Assembly (NCBI GenBank): GCA_900549995.1
Contig: URQQ01000011.1
Location: 23,542 to 87,541 of the forward strand
Source: an uncultured Lachnospiraceae bacterium
GTDB lineage: Bacteria > Bacillota > Clostridia > Lachnospirales > Lachnospiraceae
Direction: 5' to 3'
Length of the DNA stretch: 64,000 bases
Part shown: positions 61,483 through 64,000 of the stretch, piece by piece
Numbering within the stretch: position 1 is the stretch's first letter
Layout: each line of letters begins with the position of its first letter
Position numbers and translations under genes: made by a program
The notes under the pieces: generated by a model
Seen by the model: the letters and a program-made list of their open reading frames with translations, nothing else
What the model was told of the DNA's origin: nothing
The model's database searches: none

Positions 61483-62216
61483 ACCGCATAGAATTTATGA
61501 AAAAGTTAGAAGCGTTACTTAGAAATATATCCGTCGATGAGCGGAAGGAAGCCATACAATATTATAATGACTATTTTGATGATGCGGGACCAGAAAATGA
61601 AGACGAAGTAATTAAGGATCTTGGAAGTCCGGAAAGAGTGGCAGCGACAATCAAAGCCGGTTTAAAAGGGCAGGACGATGAGTTCAGCGAATTCAGTGAA
61701 ACGGGATATACAGATACGAGATTTGACAGGAAAGATTCTCCGGCGAGAAGGGGAGAGACAGGAAAGAAAACATCTTACGAGTATAATTACAGCGATACCG
61801 GGTATCATGCGGGATATGACGATAGCTCAAAGCCTAAGACAGATGTATGGAAAGTGGTTGCAATTATTCTGCTTGTCATCGTGGCGTCACCGATTGTTGT
61901 TCCGATTGCGATTGGAATTGCAGCAGCAGTCTTTGGGATTGCAGTCGGAATATTTGCAGTACTGATTTCATTTGTGGTGGCGATGGTGTGTATTGGAATT
62001 ACCGGAATTATCTTGTTTGGAGCAGGAATCCCTTGTCTGGTGGCATCGCCGGCGGCTGGTCTGGGAATGATAGGTGCAGGAATGATTGTATTTGTAATCG
62101 GACTGATCGGAACAGTCTTGACAGTGAAGCTATGTATGATGGCATTTCCGCCAATGATCCGTTTTATCGTTGATCTGGTCAGAAAGCCATTTCACAGAAA
62201 GGGGGCATCAGCATGA
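61479..62216 (+). CDS. DUF1700 (HAAS-domain) membrane protein
   Basis: A 245 aa protein. The N-terminal 60 residues form the HAAS helical domain (FMKKLEALLRNISVDERKEAIQYY-type start, ending DLGSPERVAATIKAGL). A charged linker of about 60 residues follows, then about four hydrophobic segments from residue 125 to 235. HAAS proteins are usual partners of PadR regulators. The start overlaps the PadR stop by 4 bases and the stop overlaps the next gene, so translation is coupled. Confidence 0.85.
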   Translation: MNRIEFMKKLEALLRNISVDERKEAIQYYNDYFDDAGPENEDEVIKDLGSPERVAATIKAGLKGQDDEFSEFSETGYTDTRFDRKDSPARRGETGKKTSYEYNYSDTGYHAGYDDSSKPKTDVWKVVAIILLVIVASPIVVPIAIGIAAAVFGIAVGIFAVLISFVVAMVCIGITGIILFGAGIPCLVASPAAGLGMIGAGMIVFVIGLIGTVLTVKLCMMAFPPMIRFIVDLVRKPFHRKGASA

Positions 62217-63049
62217 AAAAAGGATGGAAAGTATTCTCGGTTGTATGTGCGGTGATCGCAGGAACAGGGATTGTATTATGCCTGATTTCATTTGCGATGG
62301 GAGGACGGTATTCGGATTTGGGATTAAGTTATCACAGAGTCTGGGGACCGTTTGGATATTTCAATGGACATAACGGGTCCACATACGATTCATACGAAGT
62401 GCGTGCGACGGACAGCAGAGATGAATTTGAGGATATTAAGTCTCTTGATATCTCAACCACGAGCTGTGAAGTGCGTATAGGTGAGAGTGACAGCGATAAA
62501 GTGACAATAGAGACAGAGAATGTTCCGAAAGAGCTTGGGTTAAAATATTACCGTGAGGGAGACGGCACATTCGTCGTGGAAACGAAAGAGAACGTGGTCA
62601 CAGATGGTGATGACGCAAGAATTTATATTGATTTGCCAAAGGATAGGAAGTTCAGTGAGGCAGATCTGTTCATGGGAGCAGGCCGCCTGTATGCAGATGG
62701 AATCCATGCAGATGACCTGGATCTGGAGGTAGGAGCAGGATATGCAGAGGTAAGCGGTTTTAAGGCAAATGAAGTATCGGCATCCTGTGGTGCCGGCGAG
62801 CTGGTACTTTCCGGTGAAACTCTGGGTGATGTTGATATCGAATGTGGAGTCGGCAAAATTGAATTAACAACTCCGGGAAGAGAAGAGGATTATGATTACT
62901 CACTGGAATGCGGTGTTGGTGAGGTAAGATATGGAAACAGAAATTTCAGCGGAATTGCAAGGGAAATTGATGCAGATAACGGCGCAGGAAAAAGTATGGA
63001 TATTTCCTGCAGTATGGGAGCAGTTATCGTAAATTTTGAAGGACAGTAG
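62213..63049 (+). CDS. DUF4097-family beta-repeat protein
   Basis: A 278 aa protein with one N-terminal membrane segment (residues 7-29) and a long outside or inside domain of repeating short beta strands (FMGAGRLYADGIHADDLDLEVGAG-like units split over 160-250). This is the DUF4097 putative adhesin/bactofilin-like family. It is regularly found with PadR and DUF1700 genes. Function unknown, probably envelope stress. ATG overlaps the DUF1700 stop. Confidence 0.83.
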   Translation: MKKGWKVFSVVCAVIAGTGIVLCLISFAMGGRYSDLGLSYHRVWGPFGYFNGHNGSTYDSYEVRATDSRDEFEDIKSLDISTTSCEVRIGESDSDKVTIETENVPKELGLKYYREGDGTFVVETKENVVTDGDDARIYIDLPKDRKFSEADLFMGAGRLYADGIHADDLDLEVGAGYAEVSGFKANEVSASCGAGELVLSGETLGDVDIECGVGKIELTTPGREEDYDYSLECGVGEVRYGNRNFSGIAREIDADNGAGKSMDISCSMGAVIVNFEGQ

Positions 63050-63081
63050 CAGAACAGGTAAATTAAAAGGAGGTAACAGTT

Positions 63082-63273
63082 ATGAGTGCAAAAAGATTAT
63101 ATCGTTCAAGAAGTCAGAGAATGATCTGTGGTGTATGCGGAGGTGTGGCAGAATATTTTGATATTGATCCTACATTGATCAGGCTTCTGCTTGTATTGCT
63201 GGGATGTACGGGAACCGGTGTGGTAGCTTATTTTGTGGCAGCCATCATCATTCCGGACGATCCGATAGCATAG
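63082..63273 (+). CDS. PspC-domain protein
   Basis: A 63 aa protein that is almost only a PspC domain: KRLYRSRSQRMICGVCGGVA, then FDIDPTLIRLLLVLLG and a hydrophobic helix ending IIIPDDP. PspC acts at the membrane in phage-shock-type envelope responses. AAAGGAGG precedes the ATG. In the cassette between DUF4097 and the second PadR. Confidence 0.9.
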   Translation: MSAKRLYRSRSQRMICGVCGGVAEYFDIDPTLIRLLLVLLGCTGTGVVAYFVAAIIIPDDPIA

Positions 63274-63291
63274 TGGCAAAGGAGCAGGCTT

Positions 63292-63615
63292 ATGGTATTT
63301 CAGACAGGATCAGCACTATTGGATGCAATTGTGCTGGCAGTTGTATCCAGAGAGGGAGAGGGAACCTATGGATATCGGATTACGAATGATGTACGGCAGG
63401 TGCTGGAAGTTTCGGAATCCACATTATATCCTGTATTGAAACGGCTTGAGAAAGATGCGTGTCTCGATGAATATGACGTACAGTATGACGGGAGGAACCG
63501 GCGGTATTATAAGATAACAGAAAAGGGAATGGTTCAGCTTAAGCTGTACGAAAAGGAATGGGTAAAATATGCCCGCGAGATAGAAGAATTATTCGGAGAG
63601 GAAATTCTCAGATGA
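63292..63615 (+). CDS. PadR-family transcriptional regulator (second copy)
   Basis: A 107 aa PadR protein, same length as and clearly paralogous to the one at 61159: both start MVF-TG-ALLDAIVLAVVSRE, share SESTLYPVL and DGRNRRYYK-TEKGM, and differ mainly at the C terminus (LFGEEILR against LFEGGVAV). AAAGGAG precedes the ATG. It ends the cassette, directly before a terminator, and has no DUF1700 partner of its own downstream. Confidence 0.91.
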   Translation: MVFQTGSALLDAIVLAVVSREGEGTYGYRITNDVRQVLEVSESTLYPVLKRLEKDACLDEYDVQYDGRNRRYYKITEKGMVQLKLYEKEWVKYAREIEELFGEEILR

Positions 63616-63622
63616 CAGGAAG

Positions 63623-63653
63623 AGGTCAGGAGCGTAAAATGCCTGACCTTTTC
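63623..63653 (+). terminator. Terminator of the PadR/PspC cassette
   Basis: AGGTCAGG (63623-63630) pairs perfectly with CCTGACCT (63642-63649), followed by a T/C-rich run. Confidence 0.8.
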
Positions 63654-63869
63654 CCTTTCGTATGTATTGGGGAAGGAGATATATGGAAAAAGACAAAAAA
63701 GCACCATGCCGGTGAAATCAGAAGAAAAAGAAGAAGAGTGCAGGTGCAGAAACTATGCCGGATTGTAAAAAGAGGGATAAAAAATTCAAATTAGGGCAAT
63801 AATAAAATGTCAAAAAATATACCATGGTCTACATGTAAAATCTGAATTTAATTTTTTTCAAAAAAGTGC
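63654..63869. other. Intergenic stretch before tRNA-Gln
   Basis: Purine-rich then AT-rich. A strong ribosome site (GGAAGGAG, 63671-63678) leads only to a 10-codon ORF at 63683-63715. No other gene was seen. Confidence 0.4.
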
Positions 63870-63897
63870 TTGATTTTTTCTGTCCATCTGATATAAT
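63870..63897 (+). promoter_or_regulatory. Promoter of tRNA-Gln
   Basis: TTGATT (63870-63875), 16-base spacer, TATAAT (63892-63897), about 40 bases before the tRNA. Confidence 0.65.
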
Positions 63898-63937
63898 AAC
63901 CTTGTTGTCAACGAGACAAGATAAAAAAACAACACAA

Positions 63938-64000
63938 TGCGGATTGGTGTAATGGCAGCACAGCAGACTCTGACTCTGTTTGTGAAGGTTCGAGTCCTTC
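63938..64000 (+). tRNA. tRNA-Gln (anticodon CTG), cut by the window end
   Basis: Acceptor 5' arm TGCGGAT, D-arm with GGTGTAATGGCAGC, anticodon stem GCAGA/TCTGT around CTCTGAC (anticodon CTG), and T-arm GAAGG-TTCGAGT-CCTTC. The 3' acceptor strand lies beyond the window. Likely the first of a tRNA cluster. Confidence 0.85.

Noticed and set aside
63683..63715. 10-codon ORF behind a very good ribosome site
   Set aside because: Too short to call. Reading past its TGA gives a 39-codon basic frame, but there is no selenocysteine-type hairpin or family match to support recoding.
63558..63794. 78-codon basic ORF overlapping the second PadR gene
   Set aside because: It starts inside PadR, crosses the terminator, and has low-complexity Lys/Arg content.
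1..64000. Mobile elements, phage genes, CRISPR arrays, rRNA
   Set aside because: No transposase, integrase, Cas protein, regularly spaced repeats or rRNA-like sequence was seen in reading the window.

Overview
The window looks like a chromosomal segment of a gut-type member of the Lachnospiraceae (Clostridia). The grounds are moderate G+C, clear Shine-Dalgarno sites, a spoVT sporulation gene, the clostridial SCIFF peptide with its radical-SAM maturase, a ferredoxin/flavoprotein-linked CO dehydrogenase cluster, DUF3793/DUF2325 genes, and T-box, M-box and THF riboswitches. No insertion sequence, phage region or CRISPR array was seen. The assignment rests on gene content alone.

Layout. 1-5.7 kb: spoVT, a small membrane protein, an orphan small ORF, then an Rrf2 regulator followed by a nickel CO-dehydrogenase homologue, a four-cluster ferredoxin and an NADH-type flavoprotein. 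5.7-11.6 kb: scfA (SCIFF), scfB, fused secDF, then recJ behind a strongly structured gap. 11.7-19.3 kb: rel, a metallo-hydrolase, hemZ, hisS and aspS, followed by tRNA-Gly. 19.6-25.2 kb: aldehyde dehydrogenase (minus), a LUD-domain protein, an alpha/beta hydrolase, homoserine dehydrogenase, and a lipoprotein (minus). 25.4-32.5 kb: THF riboswitch with folT, a MATE exporter, a Fur-box operon (DUF3793, flavodoxin, DUF2325), thyA-folA, and an ABC-F ATPase. 32.5-39.9 kb: a YczE-like membrane protein and a divergent AraC regulator, a T-box-controlled ilvB-ilvN, ilvE, and minus-strand mgtE behind an M-box. 40.2-46.1 kb: a glycoside module (AraC regulator, GH3 beta-glucosidase, GPH symporter, esterase). 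46.3-50 kb: methyltransferase, Hsp33, NAD synthase.

50.1-60.2 kb is the most unusual part. A LacI-type regulator carries a whole extra solute-binding-protein domain at its C terminus. On one side it faces a minus-strand FGGY kinase plus DeoC-like aldolase pair. On the other side lies an operon of Old-Yellow-Enzyme flavoprotein, sugar isomerase/epimerase, zinc dehydrogenase, lipoprotein sugar-binding protein and VOC protein. Four near-palindromic sites related to TTGAAACGTTTCAA lie upstream of the three transcription units, so the locus reads as one regulon for an unidentified sugar-like compound. The regulator also has a long, hairpin-rich leader.

60.2-64 kb: an S1-domain protein (minus), then a PadR / DUF1700 / DUF4097 / PspC / PadR envelope cassette, ending in a tRNA-Gln cut by the window edge.

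All calls were made by reading the sequence and comparing with remembered family features; no database search or folding programme was run.
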